Below, piece after piece: positions 41,267-50,058 of a stretch of DNA of 64,000 nt. Numbering within the stretch: position 1 is the stretch's first letter; every line of letters begins with the position of its first letter. The position numbers and the translations under genes were made by a program. The stretch lies in contig JAPPBX010000082.1 in assembly GCA_026702755.1 (NCBI GenBank), forward strand, positions 1 through 64,000. Reading direction: 5' to 3'. Below the pieces are notes generated by a model that saw only the letters and a list, made by a program, of their open reading frames with translations, was not told the origin of the DNA and did no database searches. This DNA comes from Candidatus Poribacteria bacterium (GTDB taxonomy: Bacteria > Poribacteria > WGA-4E > WGA-3G).

Positions 41267-43159
41267 CTACTCAAAAGCATTTGCGACGACAACCAAATCT
41301 AAGATATTGACGGTGCCATCTCCGTTGAGATCAGGGGCATTTTTGCCAAACGCGTTTGCGACGACAACCAAATCTAAGATATTGACAATACCATCACCAT
41401 TCACATCCACTGTAGGAGGGGTTTCTACCTCCGCTTCCGATTTCAGATAAATCTCGCCGTCTAAATCTGCAAGCACATGCTCCGTACCGACGACACCGTT
41501 TGCAACACCTTCCGATCGGGGCAGGGCAATAATCTGTTCTCTACCACTCCGGTTGTAGACCGCCCAACCGTTGTCAAACTCTCGGATGAAGATGCCGTAG
41601 CGGTTGTCGTAGGTCTGCGCTTTCTCTCCAACGGGTCGACCGAGATCGGCATCATAGAAATCGTACCACATGATTCCACCCGGGTCGGGTGTTACAAACA
41701 CGCTATAACCATCGGAGTGTGTGAGGGACAACGTTGTAATGACCCGCATCCAGCGGAGGTTATCAGGACTATCAATAGGTTGATCTACACCCTGTCCGAG
41801 TAATACATTGATTCTCGGTTCACGGAGATATTCCTCATTCCAGGAGAGAGCCTCTTCGATCCCCCTGAGTTTCTCATAAGAGTAGCCATCTTGACGATCT
41901 CGGTGTGTTTCCATAAAACTACCGTTGATCCATTCCGCATACCGTGGCGATTTTCCAAAGTTCCTATTGACGAGTATAAGAAAGTCATCTCGAACTCGTT
42001 CCCTTATGCCTTTTAGGATGTTTATGTACGCTTGTATAACAACTTCACCGTCAATGTTAAAATACTTACCGTAGTAGTACTGATGGTAACCGTCCCATGA
42101 ATCGAACAGAACACCATCAAAGAATCCACAGTCCGCAACAGCCACAGCACGATCTATGACGAGTTGTTGAACTTTTGGGTTTAGGATGGCAAGCACCCCT
42201 TCTGGCTTGTAATCTGCTGGTAAACCCTCTCTTTTGATGAGTTGTCCATCGGCATCTCTCAACCAAAGGTCAGAATCTGAAAGTATATCATCATCATCAA
42301 GGCTATAACCGTGAACCACAATCGCAGGGATGAATAGCATATTCGGATTCTTATCGTATTTTTTATATCTTTCCAAGACCTCTTCGATATTTCCAGCAAG
42401 CTGTGTTGATAAACCTTGAGTAGGTGCTGTGGGTGTCAAAGCCCAAACCAAACCGAAACGGTGCGTGTAATAGTGCATATCGTGTTGGGTGGCGACATCA
42501 TGATAATTATCGGGATCGTCCCACTCATTCAGCCATCTTACAGGCTCTGTATTGTAGATAAGACTGTGAAAGTCAAATGTTAGTGACGGGAAGGTTCTGT
42601 TCTGAATCCGTTCCCTAACAGGTGGCGGAAAGGGTGCAATTTCACAGATTTCATCGCGATGTATCTCAAGACCTAATCCCTCCAGCGAACTAAAATCTGT
42701 TGTCCAAATCCTCCGAGCATGCAACTCCCTAAATTTCGGCAATCCTGCCAGCGGGCTGAGGTCTGAAAGAGGGTTGTGTGAAATACGTAAATGTCCAAGA
42801 TTCGGCAATCCTGCCAGCGGGCTTATATCCGAAATCCTATTCTCAGGCAGATTGAGATCCTCTAAATGGATGAGATTCGCCAGCGGACGCACGTCTGTTA
42901 TTGAATTATCACCGAGGTTTAATTCTCTAAGATTTATGGCAAATTCCAACCCCGTGAGGTCAGAAATCCCTCTGCCTTCTGCTATGAATATATCCAAATC
43001 TTGCATGTGGTCTTTCGTCAAAGGTACTCCAGCTGGCAGCTCAAGTGTTTCCCGAACTGCTTCACGCAACGCCGAATCAGGCATCCAGTCTATGTTTTCT
43101 GCCGAGATGTTAAGAACACACCAGAAAAATATTACAATTACAAGCGTAAACCGTTTCAT
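41267..43159 (-). CDS. Secreted LRR + glycosidase-like + dockerin protein 2
   Basis: This 630-aa paralogue of the protein at 38962 has a signal peptide (1-20), a shorter LRR set (about 70-165), the same glycosidase-like domain (about 200-545) and two dockerin repeats (DVNGDGIVNILDLVVVANAF and DLNGDGTVNILDLVVVANAF). The candidate acids are Asp353 in GVLFDS and Glu417 in SFMETH. The LRR part is about half as long as in its neighbour, while the barrel aligns throughout. The 49-base gap between them suggests co-transcription and a tandem duplication. Confidence 0.82.
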   Translation of the reverse strand: MKRFTLVIVIFFWCVLNISAENIDWMPDSALREAVRETLELPAGVPLTKDHMQDLDIFIAEGRGISDLTGLEFAINLRELNLGDNSITDVRPLANLIHLEDLNLPENRISDISPLAGLPNLGHLRISHNPLSDLSPLAGLPKFRELHARRIWTTDFSSLEGLGLEIHRDEICEIAPFPPPVRERIQNRTFPSLTFDFHSLIYNTEPVRWLNEWDDPDNYHDVATQHDMHYYTHRFGLVWALTPTAPTQGLSTQLAGNIEEVLERYKKYDKNPNMLFIPAIVVHGYSLDDDDILSDSDLWLRDADGQLIKREGLPADYKPEGVLAILNPKVQQLVIDRAVAVADCGFFDGVLFDSWDGYHQYYYGKYFNIDGEVVIQAYINILKGIRERVRDDFLILVNRNFGKSPRYAEWINGSFMETHRDRQDGYSYEKLRGIEEALSWNEEYLREPRINVLLGQGVDQPIDSPDNLRWMRVITTLSLTHSDGYSVFVTPDPGGIMWYDFYDADLGRPVGEKAQTYDNRYGIFIREFDNGWAVYNRSGREQIIALPRSEGVANGVVGTEHVLADLDGEIYLKSEAEVETPPTVDVNGDGIVNILDLVVVANAFGKNAPDLNGDGTVNILDLVVVANAFE

Positions 43160-43325
43160 ATAAAAAATCCTTCATCTATTTGTATTCTTGAGAGTGTTTA
43201 TGTAAACAGAAATAAAGCAGTTTACTGATAGCGGTGAGAGATTTCAAGAGTCATCAAAGCACAACACAACTTAATGGCAGCATCTACCATTTACATCCTC
43301 TTGGAAGGGGTTCTAACCCCAATTC

Positions 43326-45506
43326 CTATTTCAGATAAATCTCGCCATCTAAATCAGGGATGGTGTGATTAACGCCGATGCTACCGTTTGTGACAGCGGT
43401 AACTTGCATAGGTAGTTGTATGTTTTGTGGCTTTCCACTACGATTGTAGGCTGCCCAACCGTTGGTGAACTCGCGGATGAAAAGACCCTCTTGATTTTCA
43501 TACAGTTGTGCCTTTTCATCGACAGGTTGACCGAGATCTGCATCCCAGAACGGGTACCAATAATGAGAATGGTGTAAGGCATCGGAATCGACAACGTGTC
43601 TGCCATCAGTGTACAGCACATAACCATCAGAGTGTGTGAGGCTGAGTGTTGTGAACACTCGTACCCAACGCATATTCTCCGGGCTATCTGGCGAAGATGT
43701 TCCAATACCCCAACCCTCCAAACAGTTAATCTGCGGGGCTCGGAGCTGCGTTTCCGCCCATAGCAGCGTTTCCTCAACTTTTTGTAGTCTTTCGCGAGTA
43801 TAATTGCCCTTGGAATCGCGTCGGACCACCATGAAAGTGCCGTTGACATATTCGGCGTAGGCTATCGGTTTCGTTGGATTAGTGTTGACGAGTATCAAAA
43901 AATCGTCTCGCACGCGTGTGCGAGCTTCTCGTAAAATTCGGGTTGTTGCTGTAATGATCTCTTCATCTGTCGCGTCGTGAAAATGACGATCAATAAAAAC
44001 GGTGGCATTTGAATGAAATCCAGCAATCATGACCCCATCGAAAATCCCGCATTTATCAATTGCAACAATCCGTTGAATAAGCAAATCCTGCAAATCTGGA
44101 TTCAAGAAATCCATCACGTACTCGTCACTCCTATTTTGGATAATCCTGTTGTTACTATCTCTGAGCCAGAAATCAGAATCTGGCGGAAACGCAGAGGATT
44201 GCACATGGTTATGAATGCGAACTTCAACGAAAAACAACATATTTGGATTTCGCGAGAGTCTTTGTTGACGTATAGTTTTTGCCGCTTCCAATTCACCACC
44301 TAACTGAGTTGACAGCCCGTAAGTAGGTTCCACCACGGAAGTATCCCACCACAGTCCAAAGAATGGGCTCCAATGAAGATCGTGCTTTGTAAGACGTTTT
44401 GTGTAAAGTGTCTCAGTATCCCAAGACTCTTCCATATTTCCCGATGTCTGTTTATCTCCTATAGATCCGATAAGATCGTCCCATGCCTGAAATACCGAAG
44501 GGAAACTTCTGTTTTCCATGCGTGAGACGACTAACGGATTATCTGTTACATCACTGACGATATCCGAGGTTTTCTGCGGCAGCTGAATTTCTTGTGGTTT
44601 GCTACTACTGTCCCTCCTGTTTTCATCAGGAGCCACAGCCCGTCCTATCCGATTTCGCACGGCAGGCTTTGATACAATATCAAGCACAATCGGGGCATCA
44701 ATAATTTCAACAGTCGGTTCGGATTCAGCCTCAAAACTATAGGGTCTCTGAAAACGGGTGAGATACTGGTTGCTGGCACTAAGCATCAATAAAGTTGCTA
44801 CCACCACAGCTGTCCCAAAAGCCACCCACGGCAAGAACGGTTCCATTTTTGGAGAGGGTGTTGGTTTCATGTCAATAACTTCCCGCATAATGTTCTGCCT
44901 TATACTTGCTGGTATCTGCACGCCACCGAGAACTTCTTGGATCAAGAGTTGCTCTTCTTTTTGTAACCGTTTTCGGGCACGATGCATCCGAGTCCTTATT
45001 GTCTCCACCGACACTCCCAAGAATTTGCCAATTTCCTTCGTGGTCATTTCGCCGAGGTAATAGAGCGTCATTACCGTACGTTCGCTCTCCGGCAATTTTT
45101 CCAAAAGTTTCTTGACGATTTCAAAACGATGTTCAGTTGCTTCTATCTCGCGCTGTTCCAATACGTAATGCGCATAAGCAGATTTCGCGACTTCTTCCAT
45201 AGGTGTGTCCTCCAACGATTGCAATTGATTCTCGGACTTATGTTTGCGTAGCCAATTCAGACAAAGCCGATTCGCGATGACATACAGCCACCCAAGAAAC
45301 TGGTTTGGATTTCTTAGCGTTGAAAGGTTTTGATATGCGCGGAGGAAGGTATCTTGTGTAATTTCTTCTGCATAATGGAAATCACCGATTTTCCGCCACG
45401 CAAGAGCGTGAACGCTTTTTTGGTATTTTTCAACTAACGTGTCAAATGCCGCGTCGTCGCCCGATAAAACAGCGTGAATCAACTGAACATCGTCTTCCCT
45501 TTCCAC
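43326..45506 (-). CDS. ECF sigma factor fused to transmembrane glycosidase-like domain
   Basis: This 726-aa fusion begins with a complete ECF sigma factor: region 2 (about 20-90; EEITQDTFLRAYQNLSTLRN, FLGWLYVIANRLCLNWLRKH) and region 4 (130-182; LPESERTVMTLYYLGEMTTK, FLGVSVETIRTRMHRARKR). A single membrane span lies at 224-244 (FLPWVAFGTAVVVATLLMLS), then a linker, then a domain (about 330-726) that aligns with the glycosidase-like domains of the two preceding genes. It stops exactly before the dockerin. The candidate catalytic residues are lost: GVMIAG (Ala495) for FVDG and FMVV (Val560) for FMET. GTG start with GGAGG ahead. A membrane-held sigma factor with an external pseudo-enzyme sensor is the simplest reading. 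Confidence 0.85.
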   Translation of the reverse strand: MEREDDVQLIHAVLSGDDAAFDTLVEKYQKSVHALAWRKIGDFHYAEEITQDTFLRAYQNLSTLRNPNQFLGWLYVIANRLCLNWLRKHKSENQLQSLEDTPMEEVAKSAYAHYVLEQREIEATEHRFEIVKKLLEKLPESERTVMTLYYLGEMTTKEIGKFLGVSVETIRTRMHRARKRLQKEEQLLIQEVLGGVQIPASIRQNIMREVIDMKPTPSPKMEPFLPWVAFGTAVVVATLLMLSASNQYLTRFQRPYSFEAESEPTVEIIDAPIVLDIVSKPAVRNRIGRAVAPDENRRDSSSKPQEIQLPQKTSDIVSDVTDNPLVVSRMENRSFPSVFQAWDDLIGSIGDKQTSGNMEESWDTETLYTKRLTKHDLHWSPFFGLWWDTSVVEPTYGLSTQLGGELEAAKTIRQQRLSRNPNMLFFVEVRIHNHVQSSAFPPDSDFWLRDSNNRIIQNRSDEYVMDFLNPDLQDLLIQRIVAIDKCGIFDGVMIAGFHSNATVFIDRHFHDATDEEIITATTRILREARTRVRDDFLILVNTNPTKPIAYAEYVNGTFMVVRRDSKGNYTRERLQKVEETLLWAETQLRAPQINCLEGWGIGTSSPDSPENMRWVRVFTTLSLTHSDGYVLYTDGRHVVDSDALHHSHYWYPFWDADLGQPVDEKAQLYENQEGLFIREFTNGWAAYNRSGKPQNIQLPMQVTAVTNGSIGVNHTIPDLDGEIYLK

Positions 45507-45578
45507 CGGGTTCCCTCCTTATAAACAGATTCGGCTATGTTGACATCCACTGAAACATCCAATTCAGGGCTGAGTCCC

Positions 45579-45604
45579 GGACTGTGTGCAATGCAACACA
45601 GTCC
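45579..45604 (-). promoter_or_regulatory. 9-bp perfect dyad at transcript start
   Basis: GGACTGTGT and ACACAGTCC (45579-45587 and 45596-45604) surround an eight-base loop. The dyad starts about six bases downstream of the -10 element, so it is either an operator or a hairpin at the 5' end of the mRNA. Confidence 0.5.
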
Positions 45605-45609
45605 ACACA

Positions 45610-45638
45610 ATTATATTATGACAATATTAAAGACACAA
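45610..45638 (-). promoter_or_regulatory. Promoter for sigma-fusion gene
   Basis: On the minus strand TTGTGT (45633-45638), 17-base spacer, perfect TATAAT (45610-45615). The leader is about 95 bases. Confidence 0.6.
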
Positions 45639-45762
45639 TTTTTACGCGAAACGTTACATCTTGTGAAAAAAAATAAATTTTATCAGACAAGGAAATAGCG
45701 AAAACTAAATGACCGATTGCGGCAGCATTTAATTTATCCAAGCAAATAATTTTCTTCCGTCT

Positions 45763-45888
45763 AACGCTCAGTCTATTGGGGATGCTGTTCTCGTGTCAGG
45801 TGGGATTTATCTTGTGAATATGCGACGTGGATGCGCTTAGGCACTCCGCTGGCAAGATAGATATGGTTCCCTACGGTGAATTGATGAG
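45763..45888 (+). pseudogene. Degenerate copy of EamA gene 3' end
   Basis: ACGCTCAGTCTATTGG, GTGCTGTTCTCGTG-like and TATCTTGTGAATATGCGACG follow the same order as 38770-38838, and CTGGCAAGATAGATATGGTT extends the match into sequence downstream of the EamA stop (to about 38893). By eye similarity is around 85 percent with small gaps. It is a non-functional fragment. Confidence 0.75.
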
Positions 45889-45979
45889 TTATATGATATG
45901 AAATAACCCAGTAAGCGTTACCAGAAGTTGATGACACAGTGATTTACGCTGATGTTTCACCGAAGGTCCTCCTTCTTAT

Positions 45980-46126
45980 TTATGATGTATCAAACCACGT
46001 TTCCAATGTTTGTTCTGGGTCTATTTCTGGATTGAAGATTAACAGCCCTTCATTACTTGCGGCTCTCAACAAGCGTTGATCGGATGCGACGAAAACTAAC
46101 GTAGCGTCAAAGTAGAAATAACACAC
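45980..46126 (-). pseudogene. PIN-domain toxin with internal deletion
   Basis: A 48-codon frame (GTG at 46126, TAA at 45980-45982) reads VCYFYFDA, then directly TLVFVASDQRLLRAASNEGL and LIFNPE. The first eight residues look like a PIN-domain N-terminus (YFYFDA, first Asp) and the rest like a PIN C-terminus (LVFVASDQRLL). The roughly 80 residues between are missing. The GTG starts two bases after the stop of the frameshifted antitoxin tail, the spacing expected for a toxin-antitoxin operon. Confidence 0.6.
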
Positions 46127-46128
46127 AG

Positions 46129-46462
46129 TTACTTCTCACGTTCTTCGATAATTGCACGACTAAACTCGTTATCCTCCGCGCGAATACGAGTTGCCATACT
46201 TTTGCGGAGCTTCCTCAACAGGAATCGGTTCCACATCGGCAATTCCCATCCTTTCAAGGAGTTCATTCATAATTCTCGCGCCTTCTTCCTTATCTGACAT
46301 CGTAGTAGATGTATCTATTGCCGTCTCGCCTTGGCAATGTTCTGGGGCGTTCGGCACCAATTCATCAACAAGGCAAGAAAGTTGCAGCGTCACCTTTTCT
46401 AATACCTTTTCCAATCGATCCAATCGTTTTGCTAAGGTTTCAACTGTTTCTGTCATGGTCAA
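46129..46462 (-). pseudogene. Frameshifted antitoxin-like gene
   Basis: The intact frame from ATG at 46462 runs 97 codons to 46169: a heptad-like coiled coil (TVETLAKRLDRLEKVLEKVT) and NELLERMGIADVEPIPVEE. After VEPIPVEE one extra base shifts the frame. In the other frame the sequence goes EKLRKSMATRIRAEDNEFSR then AIIEEREK and stops at 46129. That tail looks like the end of a type II antitoxin, and it abuts the toxin remnant. A 97-aa product could still be made. Confidence 0.5.
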
Positions 46463-46542
46463 AATCTCCGTTCATTATCATCAGATTTAGATAGCAATCT
46501 GAACCTTTCTGGTGGAGGTGTGCCAACCGAATTTCATTGGTG

Positions 46543-46914
46543 TTAGTTAGGTAAAGCGTCAACCGTCACATCGCCATCCGTTACGACCTCCAACATCAGG
46601 CGACTTCCATAAAGCAAAGACATTCCAATCAATGGGCCACCTTCTGCTTGTAAGACGTACACGTTGCGTTCGGCACCATGCCATAACACTTTCGCAATAT
46701 GTCTCTTTAAAACGACTCTATTTTCGTCCCCGAGTATTGTGATCTGCTCTCCAGCTTGTTGGAGTTTGAGGTGGTTAATTAGCGTACTCGGTAGTGTTAG
46801 ATAGCCTGTGAATCCTGTGTCAATAACAGCCTCAATTCTCGTCGGTTGATTTAATCCGATAACTTCCAATTCAATAACAGCTTCTTGGTATGCTGTAATT
46901 TTCCCTTTAATCAT
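46543..46914 (-). CDS. Clan AA aspartic protease-like protein
   Basis: This 123-aa retropepsin-like protein carries the active-site motif AVIDTGFTGYLTLP (about residues 30-43). The start at 46914 overlaps the end of the upstream gene by eight bases; a longer frame from 47061 would run within that gene and is unlikely. Proteins of this family act as single-domain aspartic proteases when dimeric. Similar proteins with a small upstream partner occur in cyanobacteria. Target unknown. Confidence 0.78.
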   Translation of the reverse strand: MIKGKITAYQEAVIELEVIGLNQPTRIEAVIDTGFTGYLTLPSTLINHLKLQQAGEQITILGDENRVVLKRHIAKVLWHGAERNVYVLQAEGGPLIGMSLLYGSRLMLEVVTDGDVTVDALPN

Positions 46915-47179
46915 TGTATCGGTCCGAAATTTTAAAACCGATGCGATGGGCAGCTGGAAACCCAATTCGCAAACAATAGATGACAGCCTCGGGGTGCTTT
47001 TCAAGGAGGCGCGTTGAGGATACGACCTCGTCAGCATCAATCTCATAGTCTCCTGTTTCAATGTCGATAGTCAGAAATTCGCCATTGTGCTTTGATTCAA
47101 CTTTTTTACGGAGCTGATGATGATAGATCTCTTCGCCGCGGGCGGCGATAGTCCCGTGGGGATAATCGGAATATGGCAT
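46907..47179 (-). CDS. Small partner of aspartic protease
   Basis: This 90-aa protein (DIETGDYEIDADEVVSSTRL, YCLRIGFPAAHRIG) belongs to a small conserved family I associate with clan AA protease genes; function is unknown. It overlaps the protease start, and a GGAGG ribosome site precedes it. It could be a substrate or a regulator of the protease, or the pair could be a toxin-antitoxin-like unit. Confidence 0.7.
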   Translation of the reverse strand: MPYSDYPHGTIAARGEEIYHHQLRKKVESKHNGEFLTIDIETGDYEIDADEVVSSTRLLEKHPEAVIYCLRIGFPAAHRIGFKISDRYND

Positions 47180-47207
47180 TGTGATCCTCCTTAGTTGGTG
47201 AAGTTGG

Positions 47208-49880
47208 TTAGGCAGACAGGAAATTCCGAATGACGTAATCCAGAATCCCGCCGTGTTTGTAGTATTCTACTTCCACGGGCGAGTCAATTCTGATTAACAA
47301 TTCGGTCGTTTGCGTCTCGCCGTTTGACCGGACGATGCTCATTGTCGCCATTTGTCCCGGCTGTAGATCATTGGCAAATCCAGTGATGCTAACAATCTCG
47401 CTGCCATCAAGGTTGAGCGTCTGGACGTTCTCGCCGTCTTTGAACTGCAACGGCAGGATACCCATACCGATGAGGTTACTGCGGTGGATACGTTCAAAAC
47501 TTTCTACGACGACAGCCTTGACTCCCAAAAGTTTGGGTCCCTTCGCTGCCCAATCACGGGAACTACCCATACCGTAGTCCTGCCCAGCGAAGATGACGGT
47601 TGGGATGTTGTTCGCACTGTAGTGGAGTGCTGCTTCATAGATGGTCGTCTGCGTCTCTTCTGGATATTGAACAGTAAACCCACCTTCCACATCGGGTGTC
47701 ATTAGGTTGCGGACACGCCGATTGGCGAAGGTGCCACGACTCATCACACGGTCGTTTCCGCGTCGGGAACCGTAGGTATTGAAATCTTGTGTCTCCACAC
47801 CGCGCTCTTGGAGGTAGTGTCCTGCTGGACTGGCTGCGGCAATTGCGCCTGCTGGGGAGATATGGTCAGTGGTGACAGAATCCCCGAAAATACCAAGGAC
47901 ACGCGCATTCACAACATCCGAAATAGGAGCAGGTTCACGTGAAAACCCTTCAAAGAATGGCGGATGCTGGACATAGGTGCTTCTTTCGTTCCACGGATAG
48001 AGAACGCCAGTTGCACCAGCGAGGTCTTCCCATTCCGGTGCTTGGTTACCGATTGACTCATACATCTCTCGGAACGTACGCCGGTCAACGGCTGCACCAA
48101 TCATCCCGGCAATCTCTTGGCGGGTGGGCCAGATGTCCTTTAGGAAAACGGCTTCACCAGCGTCGTTATGGCTCAGCGGTTCTGTGGTAAAGTCTATATC
48201 AATGCGTCCTGCGATTCCGTAAGCAACGACGAGCGGCGGCGACATGAGGAAGTTGGCTTTTATCTCCGGATGCACACGTGCCTCAAAATTCCGGTTGCCA
48301 CTCAACACACTCGCAGTGACCAGATTTCCTTCATCAATTGCCTCTTGGACGATGTCGTTGAGCGGTCCGCTGTTACCGATACAAGTTGTGCAGCCGTAGC
48401 CTACGACATTGTAGCCAAGTTCTTCTAAATAAGGCAACAAACCTGTGTTTTGTAGATATTCCGTTACAACGCGCGAACCAGGTGCTAAACTCGTCTTGAC
48501 GTAATCTGGGACACGCAGCCCTTTTTCGACGGCTTTCTTAGCGAGCAGTCCGGCACCAATCATCACAGAGGGATTACTTGTGTTCGTGCAACTGGTAATT
48601 GCGGAAATGACAACCGATCCGTGCGTTATACTGTTGTCATCGCTATCGCTTGCTGTGACACCAAATCCATCTTCCGCGACAGGACGTGAGAGGAGTCCAG
48701 TGAAAGTCTCTTTGACATCCGACAAGGCGATTCTATCTTGTGGTCGTTTCGGTCCAGCAATACTGGGTTCAATATCAGCGAGATCGATTTCGATAACATC
48801 GGAGTACGCAACCTCTCCAAGGCGTGGAATACCGAAGATACCTTGCGCTTTGAGATAAGCCTCTACCATGTCCACATGTGCCTCATCGCGTCCGGTAAGA
48901 CGAAGGTATCGCATTGTCTCTGCATCGGGAGGGAAGAATCCGATGGTCGCGCCGTATTCGGGGCACATATTGGAGAGCGTTGCTCTGTCAGGTAGGGAGA
49001 GAGCCTCTACGCCCACACCAAAAAATTCAACAAACTTGTCGACGACTGCGGCGGCTCTGAGGCGTTGCGTCACAGTCAGGACTAAATCTGTTGCGGTCAC
49101 GCCTTCTCGGAGTTCGCCTTTCAGATGAACGCCGAGGACTTCAGGGGTCAGAATGTAAACCGGTTGCCCTAACATCGCGGCTTCCGCTTCAATACCACCG
49201 ACACCCCACCCGACGATACCTAAACCGTTAATCATTGTGGTATGTGAGTCGGTGCCGACAACAGTATCTGGATAGGCGAGTGAGTCCTCTGTCATAACAA
49301 CTTTCGCGAGGTATTCCAGATTCACCTGATGCACAATGCCGATAGAGGGTGGGATGATATTGAATTTTTCAAACGCCTGCTGTCCCCATTTGAGGAACTC
49401 GTAACGCTCCTTGTTGCGTTCAAATTCCCGTTGCGTGTTGTACTGGAATGCATTTTCCGAGCCATACGCATCGACCTGTATAGAGTGGTCAATGACTAAA
49501 TCGACAGGAACAAGCGGTTCTATCATACCAGCGTCGCCACCGAGTTCTGCGACAGCGGAGCGCATCGCGGCAATATCGACAACGAGCGGGACACCTGTGA
49601 AATCTTGTGCGACGACGCGCGCCGGTTTGAAGGGAATCTCCGCGGCTTTTGGGGAACGCGCGTTCCAATTTGCCAAATTCACAACATCGTCTTCTGTGAT
49701 TTGGTGTCCGTCGTAATTTCGCAATAAAGATTCAAGTAAAATGCGGAGGCTGACGGGCAAGGTAGATATTGATCCGATACCGGCTTCTGTTAAGGCAGGA
49801 AGCGAATAATAGTTGCACGCAACCCCTTCGCTTTCAAGGGATTGGTGTGTATTAAAGAGATTATGGACAGGGTGGGGCAT
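47208..49880 (-). CDS. acnA: Aconitate hydratase A
   Basis: This is aconitase of the AcnA/IRP type (890 aa), which interconverts citrate and isocitrate in the TCA cycle through a [4Fe-4S] cluster. The cluster cysteines are in [11 protein letters not shown] and [32 protein letters not shown] and [15 protein letters not shown] are conserved substrate-binding segments. Length and domain order are standard. AAAGGAG precedes the ATG, and a promoter of the TTGAAA-N18-TAAAAT form lies upstream. Confidence 0.96.
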   Translation of the reverse strand: MPHPVHNLFNTHQSLESEGVACNYYSLPALTEAGIGSISTLPVSLRILLESLLRNYDGHQITEDDVVNLANWNARSPKAAEIPFKPARVVAQDFTGVPLVVDIAAMRSAVAELGGDAGMIEPLVPVDLVIDHSIQVDAYGSENAFQYNTQREFERNKERYEFLKWGQQAFEKFNIIPPSIGIVHQVNLEYLAKVVMTEDSLAYPDTVVGTDSHTTMINGLGIVGWGVGGIEAEAAMLGQPVYILTPEVLGVHLKGELREGVTATDLVLTVTQRLRAAAVVDKFVEFFGVGVEALSLPDRATLSNMCPEYGATIGFFPPDAETMRYLRLTGRDEAHVDMVEAYLKAQGIFGIPRLGEVAYSDVIEIDLADIEPSIAGPKRPQDRIALSDVKETFTGLLSRPVAEDGFGVTASDSDDNSITHGSVVISAITSCTNTSNPSVMIGAGLLAKKAVEKGLRVPDYVKTSLAPGSRVVTEYLQNTGLLPYLEELGYNVVGYGCTTCIGNSGPLNDIVQEAIDEGNLVTASVLSGNRNFEARVHPEIKANFLMSPPLVVAYGIAGRIDIDFTTEPLSHNDAGEAVFLKDIWPTRQEIAGMIGAAVDRRTFREMYESIGNQAPEWEDLAGATGVLYPWNERSTYVQHPPFFEGFSREPAPISDVVNARVLGIFGDSVTTDHISPAGAIAAASPAGHYLQERGVETQDFNTYGSRRGNDRVMSRGTFANRRVRNLMTPDVEGGFTVQYPEETQTTIYEAALHYSANNIPTVIFAGQDYGMGSSRDWAAKGPKLLGVKAVVVESFERIHRSNLIGMGILPLQFKDGENVQTLNLDGSEIVSITGFANDLQPGQMATMSIVRSNGETQTTELLIRIDSPVEVEYYKHGGILDYVIRNFLSA

Positions 49881-49917
49881 CTGCTGACTCCTTTATATTA
49901 AAAATAATTCTTAGATT

Positions 49918-49947
49918 ATTTTACCACAAGTTAGCATCAGATTTCAA
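49918..49947 (-). promoter_or_regulatory. Promoter for acnA
   Basis: On the minus strand TTGAAA (49942-49947), 18-base spacer, TAAAAT (49918-49923), about 40 bases before the ATG. Confidence 0.6.
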
Positions 49948-49973
49948 TTGTTTTGGAGATGAATATAGAAGTA

Positions 49974-50040
49974 TTCAGTTTCCAGCAATCAGGAGTCAAG
50001 GGTCAGCAAAGAGCAAAAGAATCGGGTTAGAAACCCCTCC
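49974..50040. repeat. Heptamer-type run plus hairpin
   Basis: TTCAGTTTCCAGCAATCAGG-AGTCAAGGGTCAGC is followed by the small hairpin GGGTTAGAAACCCC (about 50023-50036) then TCCCACAG. It lies between acnA and the TPR gene. Confidence 0.5.
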
Positions 50041-50058
50041 CACAGATGTTATGCTTTG

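Larger units (their letters stand above)
45507..45979. other. Upstream region of sigma-fusion gene
   Basis: This 473-base AT-rich stretch contains the sigma-fusion promoter (45610-45638), a dyad at its likely transcript start (45579-45604) and a degenerate copy of the EamA gene 3' end (45763-45888). Nothing else coding was seen. Confidence 0.55.
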
